Source: Chromohalobacter israelensis
GTDB lineage: Bacteria > Pseudomonadota > Gammaproteobacteria > Pseudomonadales > Halomonadaceae
Assembly (NCBI GenBank): GCA_000761475.1
Contig: JQNW01000005.1
Coordinates: 124,001 to 188,000 of the forward strand
Reading direction: 5' to 3'
DNA: 64,000 nt
Part shown: positions 42,079 through 50,620 of the stretch, one piece after another
Position numbering within the stretch: the first letter of the stretch is position 1
Layout of the letters: each line of letters begins with the position of its first letter
Notes under the pieces: model-generated
What the model saw: the letters and a program-made list of their open reading frames with translations, nothing else
Databases searched by the model: none
Told to the model about the DNA's origin: nothing
Program-made: the position numbers and the translations under genes

Positions 42079-42255
42079 GTTGTCTCTCCCGTGGGTGTGG
42101 AAGATGGATCGATGCCGAGGATGGTCGGCGGACCGCCGCTGGCTTGTGGCCGCGTGGCGGGTCGGTAGTGCGATGCAAGAAGCGTACCCGGTCAGGGTGT
42201 CCTGCGTGCGGCATCATAGCCGCGGCGGCCGGTCGATACAATCGCGAGGCGCGCC

Positions 42256-43125
42256 ATGACGGGGATCGGGCCGAGGTTCTTCATGGGGCTGCCGATGTGG
42301 GCCAATGGCGATTGGCGCGGGAGCTTGTATGCGCGTCATGCGCCGTCGTCGGGCATGCTGCACGACTATGGTGCCGTGTTCGGCAGCGTGGAGGGCAATA
42401 CCACCTTCTACAGCGGGCCGCCGAAAGCGGACACGGTTGCCCAATGGGCACGCCAGGCGCCGGCGGATTTCCGATTCTGTTTCAAATTGCCGGCGCAACT
42501 GACCCATGACAAGCGCCTCGTGGGCATCGAAGACGACTTCCGGACATTCTGCGATGCGCTGGCGCCGTTACACGATCGCCTGGGGCCGACCATGGTGCAA
42601 TTGCCGCGCGATTTCGGCGCTCGGGAATTGGCGGCTCTGGCGGCATTCTTGGAGAAATGGCCGTCGGACATGCCCTGTGCCGTGGAGGTGCGCCATAGTG
42701 AATTTTTCCACAAAGGGGACGCTGAGCAGCAATTGAACCGCTTGTTGATAACTTTGGGCGTGGACCGAGTGATGCTGGATGTCAGGCCGCTTTTCGCCAC
42801 GCCCGCCGGGGACGATGCGCGCTTGATCAAGGCGCAGGGCGAAAAGCCGAAACGCCCGCTACACGTGATTTCCACGGGACGAATGCCTATCGTGCGTTTC
42901 ATCGGCCATTGTGATATGGAGATCAACGAGCGGCTTTTTACCCCTTGGTGCGAGCGCCTGGCGTTGTGGATAAAACAGGGGAAAACCCCTTTCTTGTTTG
43001 TGCACACGCCGGACAACCGTCAGGCGCCGCAATTGGCACGGCGCTTTCATGCACGTCTCTCCCGGTGCGTGACGCTTCCTCCCCTGGGCGACTTTCCCGG
43101 AGAGCGTCAAAGCGCCTTGTTCTGA
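42256..43125 (+). CDS. DUF72 (YecE-like) protein
   Basis: 289 residues, a TIM-barrel family of unknown biochemical role. The N-terminal GSVEGNTTFYSGPP and FCFKLPAQLTHDKRL, the central VEVRHSEFF, and the C-terminal FLFVHTPDNRQAPQLA are family hallmarks. It contains an exact DnaA box at 42965-42973. No partner is implied by the neighbours. Confidence 0.88.
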   Translation: MTGIGPRFFMGLPMWANGDWRGSLYARHAPSSGMLHDYGAVFGSVEGNTTFYSGPPKADTVAQWARQAPADFRFCFKLPAQLTHDKRLVGIEDDFRTFCDALAPLHDRLGPTMVQLPRDFGARELAALAAFLEKWPSDMPCAVEVRHSEFFHKGDAEQQLNRLLITLGVDRVMLDVRPLFATPAGDDARLIKAQGEKPKRPLHVISTGRMPIVRFIGHCDMEINERLFTPWCERLALWIKQGKTPFLFVHTPDNRQAPQLARRFHARLSRCVTLPPLGDFPGERQSALF

Positions 43126-43440
43126 AGCGGTGCCGATGGCATGGCTTGACGCCATCGGGCGGATGGTTTTGGCTACGGCTTGCCGCTAGAATGGCGCCTT
43201 TCATGGGTGGCGTCGACGACGCATGCCTTTTCAATCCGTGTTTATCGACACTCTACGATGGCTGTCGCCGCTCGTTCCGGCGCGACGGTCACCTTGTGGT
43301 CAGCGGCGAGATCCCGTGCGATCGCAAGGGCCTGTCATGCTCCATGTCGCGGTGTGCGATCCATGCCCAGGGGACGTGGCAACAACAATACCCGTCATCG
43401 CTTCCAGCGATCGATGACGCCACGCAACTCAGGTGAAGCA
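43126..43440 (+). other. Gene-free leader region of the NSS transporter
   Basis: 315 bp without a supported gene. An 8-bp hairpin (CCGATGGC at 43133-43140 with GCCATCGG at 43151-43158) lies just after the DUF72 stop and may end that transcript. A TAGAAT at 43187-43192 could be a -10 box but lacks a good -35. Nothing else was recognised. Confidence 0.4.
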
Positions 43441-44808
43441 ATGTCTTACAAGTCTCATTCGCACGCCCAATGGTCCTCTCGAATGGCCTTCGTGCTGGCA
43501 GCGGTCGGGTCCTCGGTCGGCCTGGGCAATATCTGGAAGTTCCCGTACATGACCGGCGAGAGCGGCGGCGGCGCTTTCGTCCTGATCTACTTGGTCTGCA
43601 TTTTCCTGGTCGGCCTGCCGATGCTGATGTCCGAATGGCTGCTCGGTCGCCTGGGGCAGAAAAACCCCATTTCGACGATGGGCGACATCACGCGGCGCCT
43701 CAAGCGCAGCCGCGCCTGGGTCCTGATCGGTGTGGCCGGAGTTCTGGGCGCCTATCTGATCCTCTCCTTCTATAGCGTGATCGGCGGCTGGGCGCTTGCG
43801 TACATTCAAATGGCCGTGGTCGATACCTTCAGCGGACTCGACAACGACAGTGTCGGCACCCTGTTCGGCAACCTGCTGGCCAGCCCTGTCGAGCTTCTGC
43901 TCTGGCACAGCCTGTTCATGCTCATGACGATCGGTGTCGTGGTGGGCGGCGTGGCCGGTGGCCTGGAGCGCGCGGCGAAAACCCTGATGCCGACACTGGC
44001 GGTGCTGCTGGTGGTACTCGTCGGCTATGCCGCGACGACCGGCGCGTTCGCCGAGGGAGCGGCCTACCTGTTCACCCCGGATTTCTCCAAGCTCACCAGC
44101 GATGGCGTGCTCGCCGCACTGGGGCATGCGTTCTTCACGCTGAGCCTGGGCATGGGCATCATGATGGCGTATGGCTCGTATCTCTCCGATGACGTCAACA
44201 TCGGCCGCTCGGCGCTCATCGTGGTGGTCATGGATACCGTGATCGCCCTGCTCGCCGGCTTGGCGATCTTCCCGGTGGTGTTCGCCAACGGGCTGGACGC
44301 CGCCGCTGGCCCGGGCCTGATCTTCCAGACCCTGCCGCTGGCGTTCGGCAACATGGCCGGAGGATGGCTGTTCGGTCTGCTGTTCTTCGTGCTGCTGGTG
44401 TTCGCGGCCTGGACGTCGGCGATCTCGCTGCTCGAGCCGGTGGTGGAATGGCTCGAGGAGCGTTCGCCGCTGTCGCGCGTGGGCGCGACGATCGTCGCCG
44501 GTCTGGCGACCTGGGCGCTGGGGCTGGCCACGGTGCTGTCGTTCAATATCTGGGGGGATGTCGCGCCCTTGGGCATGTTCGACAAGTTCGCCGGCATGAC
44601 CATCTTCGATTTGCTCGATTATGTCACCAGCAAGCTGCTGCTGCCGCTGACCGGTCTGGCCACCGTGCTGTTCGTGGGCTGGTTCATGGGTCGCGACGAA
44701 CTGCGCACCCAGCTCAACATGGGCGAGACCGCCTTCGCCCTGTGGCGCTTGGCGGTGCGGTTCATCGCCCCCATCGGCGTGGTGATCGTGTTCGTCAACA
44801 GCCTGTAA
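43441..44808 (+). CDS. Sodium-dependent transporter of the NSS (SNF) family
   Basis: 455 residues, about eleven to twelve membrane segments. The NSS signature at the start is WSSRMAFVLAAVGSSVGLGNIWKFPY, followed by GGGAFVLIYLVC. These proteins import amino acids or related compounds with sodium, which suits a saline habitat. The substrate is not readable. The ATG at 43441 has AGGTGA upstream; longer frames upstream cover non-coding sequence. Confidence 0.92.
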   Translation: MSYKSHSHAQWSSRMAFVLAAVGSSVGLGNIWKFPYMTGESGGGAFVLIYLVCIFLVGLPMLMSEWLLGRLGQKNPISTMGDITRRLKRSRAWVLIGVAGVLGAYLILSFYSVIGGWALAYIQMAVVDTFSGLDNDSVGTLFGNLLASPVELLLWHSLFMLMTIGVVVGGVAGGLERAAKTLMPTLAVLLVVLVGYAATTGAFAEGAAYLFTPDFSKLTSDGVLAALGHAFFTLSLGMGIMMAYGSYLSDDVNIGRSALIVVVMDTVIALLAGLAIFPVVFANGLDAAAGPGLIFQTLPLAFGNMAGGWLFGLLFFVLLVFAAWTSAISLLEPVVEWLEERSPLSRVGATIVAGLATWALGLATVLSFNIWGDVAPLGMFDKFAGMTIFDLLDYVTSKLLLPLTGLATVLFVGWFMGRDELRTQLNMGETAFALWRLAVRFIAPIGVVIVFVNSL

Positions 44809-44822
44809 GAGGCGTTCGACAA

Positions 44823-44853
44823 CCCGGCGCGGGCGTGCCTCGTCCGCGCCGGG
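44823..44853. terminator. GC hairpin after the NSS transporter
   Basis: A 10-bp perfect stem (CCCGGCGCGG with CCGCGCCGGG) and an 11-base loop, between two convergent genes. There is no T-run on either strand. Confidence 0.4.
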
Positions 44854-44904
44854 GCTCTGCAAAACCTGCCCGGGCCTCGCCCTGTTCAGCGCTGGAAGTC
44901 GCGC

Positions 44905-45099
44905 TTATTGCCACTCGTCGTAATCGACGATGTCGCGTTCCAGTCGCTTGAATTCCTGATGCAGTTCAATGCCGCGCCGGGCGCGCAGGTATCGCGTCGC
45001 GGCGTTCTTCTTGCGTTGCTCGTGCTCGACCATTTCCAGACTCATGTGGATGTCGAGTAGCTCGCTTTTCAAGGATTGAAGATGTTCGGCATCGCGCAT
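44905..45099 (-). CDS. Small hypothetical protein (64 residues)
   Basis: I do not recognise the family firmly. The ATG at 45099 has GGGAG 7 bases upstream; a GTG at 45123 would add eight residues. The protein is highly charged and probably all helical: LKSELLDIHMSLEMVEHEQRK, then a basic ARRGIELHQEFKRLERDI and an acidic end DYDEWQ. The ARRxIE pattern recalls short conserved proteins of Pseudomonas relatives (PA3496 type), but this is weak. A possible minus-strand promoter (TATAGT -10) lies at 45167-45172. Confidence 0.6.
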   Translation of the reverse strand: MRDAEHLQSLKSELLDIHMSLEMVEHEQRKKNAATRYLRARRGIELHQEFKRLERDIVDYDEWQ

Positions 45100-45298
45100 A
45101 TCGAATCTCCCAATCGTCTTCACAACCGGCCTTTCGTCGTTCAGCCGCGTTCCGCTTGACGTTATTACTATACCTCACTTGACAGAATTGTGACCGTCAG
45201 GGTGGAAACGGACTTTTTTCTGTTTTTCAACGCCTGGGGCATACTAGCGTCGAGCTTGTCGTCACGCCGTTAAGGGTCAGCCTAGGAGTCGCGCCATC

Positions 45299-46168
45299 AT
45301 GAGCAGTGCCTTGTTCGATGAAATGAGACGCCGTATGGAGCATTTCCGACGCTCCGAGCAGAAGGTGGCACGTTTCGTATTGCGTCACCCCGAAGACGTT
45401 ATCCACATGCGCATCGTCGATCTGGCCACCGAGGCCAAGGTCAGTGAGCCGACCGTGGTGCGTTTTTGTCGCGCGCTGGGATGCAACGGATTCCAGGACT
45501 TCAAGCTCAAGCTGGCGCAGATGCTCGCCACGGGCAGCCAGTTCGCACAGTTCTCGATGAACGATAGCGACAGCGTCGCCGAGTTCGCCCACAACATCTT
45601 CGATTCCACCGTGGGCACGTTGCTGTCGGTACGCGATCGTCTCGATCACGCGGCCCTGGGCAAGGCGGTGACCGCCCTGGCCATGGCCAATCGCGTGGAA
45701 TTCTACGGCTTCGGGGCCTCGGGTGCGGTGGCGTTCGATGCCCAGCACAAGTTCTTTCGCCTGCAGATTTCCACCGCTGCCTATACCGACCCGCACATGC
45801 AGAACATGTCGGCGGTGACGTTGACGCCTCGTGACGTGGTGGTCGCCATCTCGCAGACCGGGCGCACCCGGGCGCTGGTCGCCAGCGTGCGTCTGGCGCG
45901 CGAGACCGGGGCCACGGTGATCGGGCTATGCCCCAGCGACTCGCCTCTGGCCAGCGAGGTCACCTTGCCGCTTTACATCGACGTTCACGAGGATACCGAG
46001 ATCTATACGCCGATGAGTTCCCGCGTCGCCCACCTGGTGATCATCGATGTGCTGGCCGTGGGGGTCGCCAAGACGCGCGGTCCCAAGCTGGCGGAGCAGC
46101 TCAAGTCGGTGAAGAAGAGCCTGGTGCCGCTGCGCTTTCCCGAAGCCGGCGAGGAAGACGAGACATAG
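45299..46168 (+). CDS. hexR: HexR, RpiR-family regulator of central carbon metabolism
   Basis: 289 residues. The N-terminal RpiR helix-turn-helix (IVDLATEAKVSEPTVVRFCRALGCNGFQDFKLKLAQ) and the C-terminal SIS domain (VEFYGFGASGAVAFDAQHKFFRL, VVVAISQTGRTRALV) identify it. In pseudomonads and others HexR senses KDPG and controls zwf, edd and related genes. No such target is adjacent. An exact DnaA box (45399-45407) lies within the coding sequence. Confidence 0.9.
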   Translation: MSSALFDEMRRRMEHFRRSEQKVARFVLRHPEDVIHMRIVDLATEAKVSEPTVVRFCRALGCNGFQDFKLKLAQMLATGSQFAQFSMNDSDSVAEFAHNIFDSTVGTLLSVRDRLDHAALGKAVTALAMANRVEFYGFGASGAVAFDAQHKFFRLQISTAAYTDPHMQNMSAVTLTPRDVVVAISQTGRTRALVASVRLARETGATVIGLCPSDSPLASEVTLPLYIDVHEDTEIYTPMSSRVAHLVIIDVLAVGVAKTRGPKLAEQLKSVKKSLVPLRFPEAGEEDET

Positions 46169-46238
46169 CCGGCGACCGAAGCGCGGGCCGGCTATGCTAA
46201 GCTGGTCGCTCATTTCGCAACGCCAAGATACGTGATCC

Positions 46239-48458
46239 ATGGACGACGTTTCGCCGGGCGACGTTTCGCCGCTACTCGATTCGCTGAACACGGCCCAGCG
46301 CGAGGCCGTGAGCCATCCGCAGGGCAATTTGCTGGTACTGGCCGGCGCCGGCTCGGGCAAGACGCGTGTCCTGGTGCATCGTATCGCCTGGCTGATGCAG
46401 GTGGAGGGACTGTCGCCCTACGCGATTCTCGCCGTGACCTTCACCAACAAGGCGGCGCGCGAGATGCGCACGCGTCTCGAGGCGCTGCTGGGTCTGTCGT
46501 TGCGCAACATGTGGGTGGGGACCTTCCACTCCATCGCGCACCGTCTGCTGCGGACCCATTGGCACGATGCGCGGCTGCCCCAGCACTTCCAGATCATCGA
46601 TGGCGACGATCAACTGCGCCTGGTCAAGCGATTGCTCAAGGATCATCGCATCGATGACGAGCGCTTTCCGCCCAAGCAGGTGCAGTACTTCATCAGCGGC
46701 TGCAAGGAAGAAGGGCTGCGCGCGCATCAGGTGCAGACGCATGGCGATGCCTACATGGGGCAGATGGTCGAGCTCTACGAGCGCTATCAACTGGCCTGCG
46801 AGCGGGCCGGGCTGGTCGATTTCGGCGAGCTGTTGCTGCGCGGCCTGGAGTTGCTGCGCGACAACCCGGCCCTGCTGGCCCACTATCGCGAGCGTTTCAG
46901 CCATCTGCTGGTCGACGAATTTCAGGATACCAATACCTTGCAGTACGCCTGGCTCAAGCTGCTGGCCGGCGACCGCGCGGGCATGACCGTGGTCGGCGAC
47001 GACGACCAGTCGATCTACGGCTGGCGCGGTGCCAAGGTCGAAAACATCCGCCGCTTCGCCGAGGAGTTTCCGAACACCTCGACGGTACGTCTTGAACAGA
47101 ACTACCGCTCGACCAGCGCCATCCTCGAAGCCGCCAATGCCTTGATCAGCCATAACGCGGGGCGCATGGGCAAGGAGCTGTGGACCGACGGCGTGCAGGG
47201 CGAACCGATCTCGGTGTACGCCGGCTTCAACGATCTCGACGAGGCCCGCTTCATCGTCGACACCCTCAACGAGGAAGTGAACAAGGGCAGTGCGCGTCGC
47301 GACATCGCGATCCTCTATCGTTCCAACGCCCAGTCGCGGGTGCTCGAGGAGGCCTTGGTTCGCAGCGGCGTGCCGTATCGCATCTATGGCGGCCAGCGCT
47401 TCTACGAGCGTCTCGAGATCAAGAACGCCCTGGCGTATCTCCGCTTGATGCTCACGCGTGACGACGATGCCTCGCTGGAACGCGTGGTCAATGTGCCGGC
47501 GCGCGGCATCGGCACACGTACCGTGGAAGTGCTGCGCGAGCGTGCCCGCACGCAATCGGTGTCGTTGTGGCAGGCCCTGCATGACAGCCTCAGCGAGGGG
47601 GCGCTCAAGGGGCGCGCGGCGAGCGCGCTGTCGGCATTCTCGGACCTGATCGAGCGTCTCGACAACGATACCGCCGGCATGGCGCTGCACGAGCTGATCG
47701 AACACGTTCTCCATGCCACGGGCCTGCTCGAACATCACCGCAACGAAAAGGGCGAAAAGGGGCAGGCGCGTGTCGAGAACCTCGAGGAACTGATCAATGC
47801 AGCGCGCAACTTCGCCCAGGGCGATCCGTTCTCGTTGCAGGAGATCGGCGAGGGAGCGGCGGCACTGGAGCCATTCCTGGCGGAGGCTGCTCTCAACGCC
47901 GGCGATCACGAAGCCGACGATTTCGAGGACAGCGTGCAGCTGATGACGCTGCACTCGGCCAAGGGGCTGGAGTTTCCGGTGGTATTCGTCGCCGGGGTCG
48001 AGGAAGGGCTGTTTCCGCACAAGATGTCGCTGGAAGAACCGGGACGTCTCGAGGAAGAGCGGCGCCTGTGCTATGTCGGAGTGACCCGTGCCATGCGCAA
48101 GCTGTACCTGACCCACGCCGAGATACGGCGCCTGCATGGCAAGGAAACCTTCTCGCGACCGTCACGCTTCCTCCATGAGCTGCCCGAGGCGCTGCTCGAG
48201 GAAGTGCGTCTGCGCGGGCAGGTCTCGCGCCCGGTCACCACGCGACCGGGGCGCGGGCTTTCCCAGCAGCAGAGCGTATCGAGCGACGACGATCAGCCCG
48301 CGTTGAGCCTGGGGCAGCGCGTCAGCCATCCGGTCTTCGGAGAAGGCGTGATCCTCAATGCCGAGGGCGAAGGCGCCAGAGCGCGCGTTCATGTTAGTTT
48401 CGAGGACGAAGGCGACAAATGGCTGGTTCTGGGATTCGCCAAGCTCACGCCGCTATGA
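46239..48458 (+). CDS. uvrD: DNA helicase II UvrD
   Basis: 739 residues. Superfamily 1 3'-5' helicase in nucleotide-excision and mismatch repair. Walker A is AGAGSGKT (residues 35-42), with TFTNKAAREM, LLVDEFQDTN, GDDDQSIYGWRGA, QNYRST and VQLMTLHSAKGLEFPVVFV. The C-terminal RVSHPVFGEGVILNAEGEG tail is that of UvrD rather than Rep. No SOS box was seen upstream. Confidence 0.95.
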   Translation: MDDVSPGDVSPLLDSLNTAQREAVSHPQGNLLVLAGAGSGKTRVLVHRIAWLMQVEGLSPYAILAVTFTNKAAREMRTRLEALLGLSLRNMWVGTFHSIAHRLLRTHWHDARLPQHFQIIDGDDQLRLVKRLLKDHRIDDERFPPKQVQYFISGCKEEGLRAHQVQTHGDAYMGQMVELYERYQLACERAGLVDFGELLLRGLELLRDNPALLAHYRERFSHLLVDEFQDTNTLQYAWLKLLAGDRAGMTVVGDDDQSIYGWRGAKVENIRRFAEEFPNTSTVRLEQNYRSTSAILEAANALISHNAGRMGKELWTDGVQGEPISVYAGFNDLDEARFIVDTLNEEVNKGSARRDIAILYRSNAQSRVLEEALVRSGVPYRIYGGQRFYERLEIKNALAYLRLMLTRDDDASLERVVNVPARGIGTRTVEVLRERARTQSVSLWQALHDSLSEGALKGRAASALSAFSDLIERLDNDTAGMALHELIEHVLHATGLLEHHRNEKGEKGQARVENLEELINAARNFAQGDPFSLQEIGEGAAALEPFLAEAALNAGDHEADDFEDSVQLMTLHSAKGLEFPVVFVAGVEEGLFPHKMSLEEPGRLEEERRLCYVGVTRAMRKLYLTHAEIRRLHGKETFSRPSRFLHELPEALLEEVRLRGQVSRPVTTRPGRGLSQQQSVSSDDDQPALSLGQRVSHPVFGEGVILNAEGEGARARVHVSFEDEGDKWLVLGFAKLTPL

Positions 48459-48522
48459 TGCCTGGGTGTGCCGATATCTTGCCCATGACGTCGGGCCCTG
48501 GCCGCGACAGGAGCGACAAGCA

Positions 48523-48987
48523 ATGAAGAAATGGTTTCCCGAGCTGATGGACCAGTGGTCGCAGCTCTCCGGCTATCAACGCTTCGAGCGGCTGGTGTCA
48601 CTGGTGCTCACGGTGGCGATCGGCTGCGTGGTGCTGGTGGCGCTGTATTATCTGATCATGCACGTGATCGAGCTGCTGTTCGTGCAGACGCGCGATCCCT
48701 TCGATTATCGCGTCTTCCAGGCGGTATTCGACATGATCCTGACGGTGCTGATCGCCATGGAGTTCAACAATTCCATCGTGCGCACCATGGAGGGACGCGG
48801 CGGCTTCATCCAGGTCGAGATCGTGGTGCTGATCGCGATCATGGCCCTGGTCCGCAAGTTCATGGTCATGGACATGGAAACCATCGATCCCTTGATGATC
48901 CTGGCACTGGCCGCTGCGGTACTGGCCCTGGGATTGAGCTACTGGCTGGTACGGCGCGGCGGCCGGCATTCGGACGAGGCGGATTAG
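48523..48987 (+). CDS. psiE: PsiE-family phosphate-starvation-inducible membrane protein
   Basis: 154 residues with four hydrophobic segments. The family region FDYRVFQAVFDMILTVLIAMEFNNSI and the following helix VEIVVLIAIMALVRKFMVMD match PsiE. Its role is not known; in E. coli it is induced by phosphate starvation and it lies here next to the pst operon. The ATG at 48523 has AGGAG 10 bases upstream. The stop overlaps the thioesterase stop tail to tail. Confidence 0.85.
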   Translation: MKKWFPELMDQWSQLSGYQRFERLVSLVLTVAIGCVVLVALYYLIMHVIELLFVQTRDPFDYRVFQAVFDMILTVLIAMEFNNSIVRTMEGRGGFIQVEIVVLIAIMALVRKFMVMDMETIDPLMILALAAAVLALGLSYWLVRRGGRHSDEAD

Positions 48988-49388
48988 GCCTCGGGAACGG
49001 GGCGGATGCGGCCATTGTCGTCCAGCGCCACCATCACGAAACGTGCCTCGGTGACCTTGTAGCGTTCCTCGGGGTCGCGTTCGTGGGGCGGGCGAATCCA
49101 GACCTCGACATCCAGCTTGATCGAACTGCGACCGACCTCGCGTACCTGGGTGAAGATATTGACCATCGCGCCCACCCGCACCGGACACAGGAAATCCATG
49201 CCCTCGGTGGCCACCGTGGCGGTGCGGCCACGGGCCAGGCGTCCCGCGGCGAGTTCGGCGGCCTGGTCCATCTGCGCCATGAGCCAGCCGCCGGGGATAT
49301 CGCCGTAGAGATTGGTATCCTGGCGTCGGGTCACGAGCTTGAGCGTGAGCTCGCCCTGGGGCGTGGGAATGTCGTCGAGTTCGTGCAT
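48984..49388 (-). CDS. Hotdog-fold acyl-CoA thioesterase (YciA-like)
   Basis: 134 residues. Hydrolyses acyl-CoA thioesters. Features are NLYGDIPGGWLMAQMDQAAELAA (with the Asp and Gln of the hotdog active site), FLCPVRVGAM and the C-terminal EARFVMVALDDNGR. YciA and related proteins have this organisation. The ATG at 49388 is the only start that begins the domain; a longer frame crosses pstS upstream sequence. Confidence 0.88.
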   Translation of the reverse strand: MHELDDIPTPQGELTLKLVTRRQDTNLYGDIPGGWLMAQMDQAAELAAGRLARGRTATVATEGMDFLCPVRVGAMVNIFTQVREVGRSSIKLDVEVWIRPPHERDPEERYKVTEARFVMVALDDNGRIRPVPEA

Positions 49389-49559
49389 GCTGGGGATCCT
49401 GGCGATTGTTGTTGTTGAACGTCGTTGCAGATGGCGTGGTGAGCGTTGCTGCCATACGGTCGACGCGCCGCTGCAACCAGGCTCATAGTAAACGCCGCCG
49501 GGCCTCGACGACCAGTCGTCCGGCAAGGGCGTCGCGGGCGAGAACGGGAGGCGGGGGCG

Positions 49560-50564
49560 TTGAAAGCTTTGATGAACGCGATACGGACGAGCCGGCCCGG
49601 GGCGCTGGGGCGGTGCGTGGCGGTTCTTCTGGGAACGCTGCTGTTGCCGATGCTGGCGATGGCGACGCCGCTGAGCGGCACGCTGGGGTCGATCGGCTCG
49701 GATACGCTGGGCGGGCTGATGATCCAGTGGGGAGAACGGCTCACCGCGCGACACCCGCAGGTACGCCTGCAGGTGCAGGCTTCGGGCTCGGGAACGGCGC
49801 CACCGGCCCTGGCGGAGGGCGTCACGCGCTTCGGGGCCATGTCCCGTCCCATGACCGAGGCCGAGCGTGGCGAATTCATCGCTCGCCAGGGGTATCCGCC
49901 GGTGGCGGTTCCCGTGGCGCTGGATGCGTTGACGCTCTTCGTGCACCGCGACAATCCACTCGATTCGCTCTCGCGGGCGCAGGTCGAGGCGCTGTTCGCC
50001 GACACTCGTTTCTGCGGGCACGCGCCGAGCATCGAACGCTGGGGCGATCTCGGCGTCGATGCGCCCGGATGGGCGTCACGCGGGATCGTGCGCTTCGGCC
50101 GCAACACCGCCTCGGGATCGCATGCGCTGTTCAAGCAGGAGGCGCTGTGCGGGGGCGATTTTCGCCGCGATGTCAACGAGGTTCCAGGATCCTCGGCGGT
50201 GGTGGCCGCGGTGGGTCGCTCGCGCGAGGCGATCGGCTATGCCGGCCTGGGATATCCCACGGCGATGGTCAAGGTGGTGGCGCTGCGCGATGACCGGGGC
50301 ACGCCACGTCTGCCCACGCACGACAACGTCGTCAGTGGCCGTTATCCCCTGACGCGACCGTTGTATCTCTACGTCAACCTGGCGCCGGGCGAGTCCCTCC
50401 CCCCTCTGGAACGCGCTTTCTTCGACCTGGTGCTGTCGCCCGAAGGCCAGGCCGTGGTCGCCCGTCAGGGGTTCGTGCCGTTGCCCGAGTCGCGCCTGGC
50501 CAGTGCCAGACGAGCGTTGCGACTGCCACCCCTTGCCGATGTCACGCAATCGTCATCAAACTGA
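49560..50564 (+). CDS. pstS: Phosphate ABC transporter, periplasmic phosphate-binding protein
   Basis: 334 residues from a TTG at 49560, which has GGAGG about 8 bases upstream; an in-frame ATG at 49572 is the alternative. After a signal peptide (GTLLLPMLAMA) comes a PstS-type domain: SIGSDTLGGLMIQW, ASGSGTAPPALAEG and FGAMSRPMT, then FGRNTASGSHALFKQ. It is the PBP-like-domain form common in Pseudomonas relatives. Three PHO-box-like repeats overlap its 3' end. Confidence 0.9.
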   Translation: MKALMNAIRTSRPGALGRCVAVLLGTLLLPMLAMATPLSGTLGSIGSDTLGGLMIQWGERLTARHPQVRLQVQASGSGTAPPALAEGVTRFGAMSRPMTEAERGEFIARQGYPPVAVPVALDALTLFVHRDNPLDSLSRAQVEALFADTRFCGHAPSIERWGDLGVDAPGWASRGIVRFGRNTASGSHALFKQEALCGGDFRRDVNEVPGSSAVVAAVGRSREAIGYAGLGYPTAMVKVVALRDDRGTPRLPTHDNVVSGRYPLTRPLYLYVNLAPGESLPPLERAFFDLVLSPEGQAVVARQGFVPLPESRLASARRALRLPPLADVTQSSSN

Positions 50565-50572
50565 CGTAATCT
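50540..50572 (+). promoter_or_regulatory. Tandem PHO-box-like repeats at the end of pstS
   Basis: Three successive 11-bp units (TGTCACGCAAT, CGTCATCAAAC, TGACGTAATCT) with the PhoB spacing of 11 bp; the first two match the CTGTCAT-plus-AT-tract half-site well. The pstS stop codon is inside. Binding and a promoter for pstCAB are inferred. Confidence 0.5.
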
Positions 50573-50620
50573 GATGCTCCACCTTCACTTGCATGGCATG
50601 GATTGCCGCCGGGTTCGCCG

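Noticed and set aside
49389-49559. PHO box upstream of pstS
   Set aside because: A TCATAGTAAACGC stretch near 49484 recalls a half-site but lacks the second repeat, so I do not call it.
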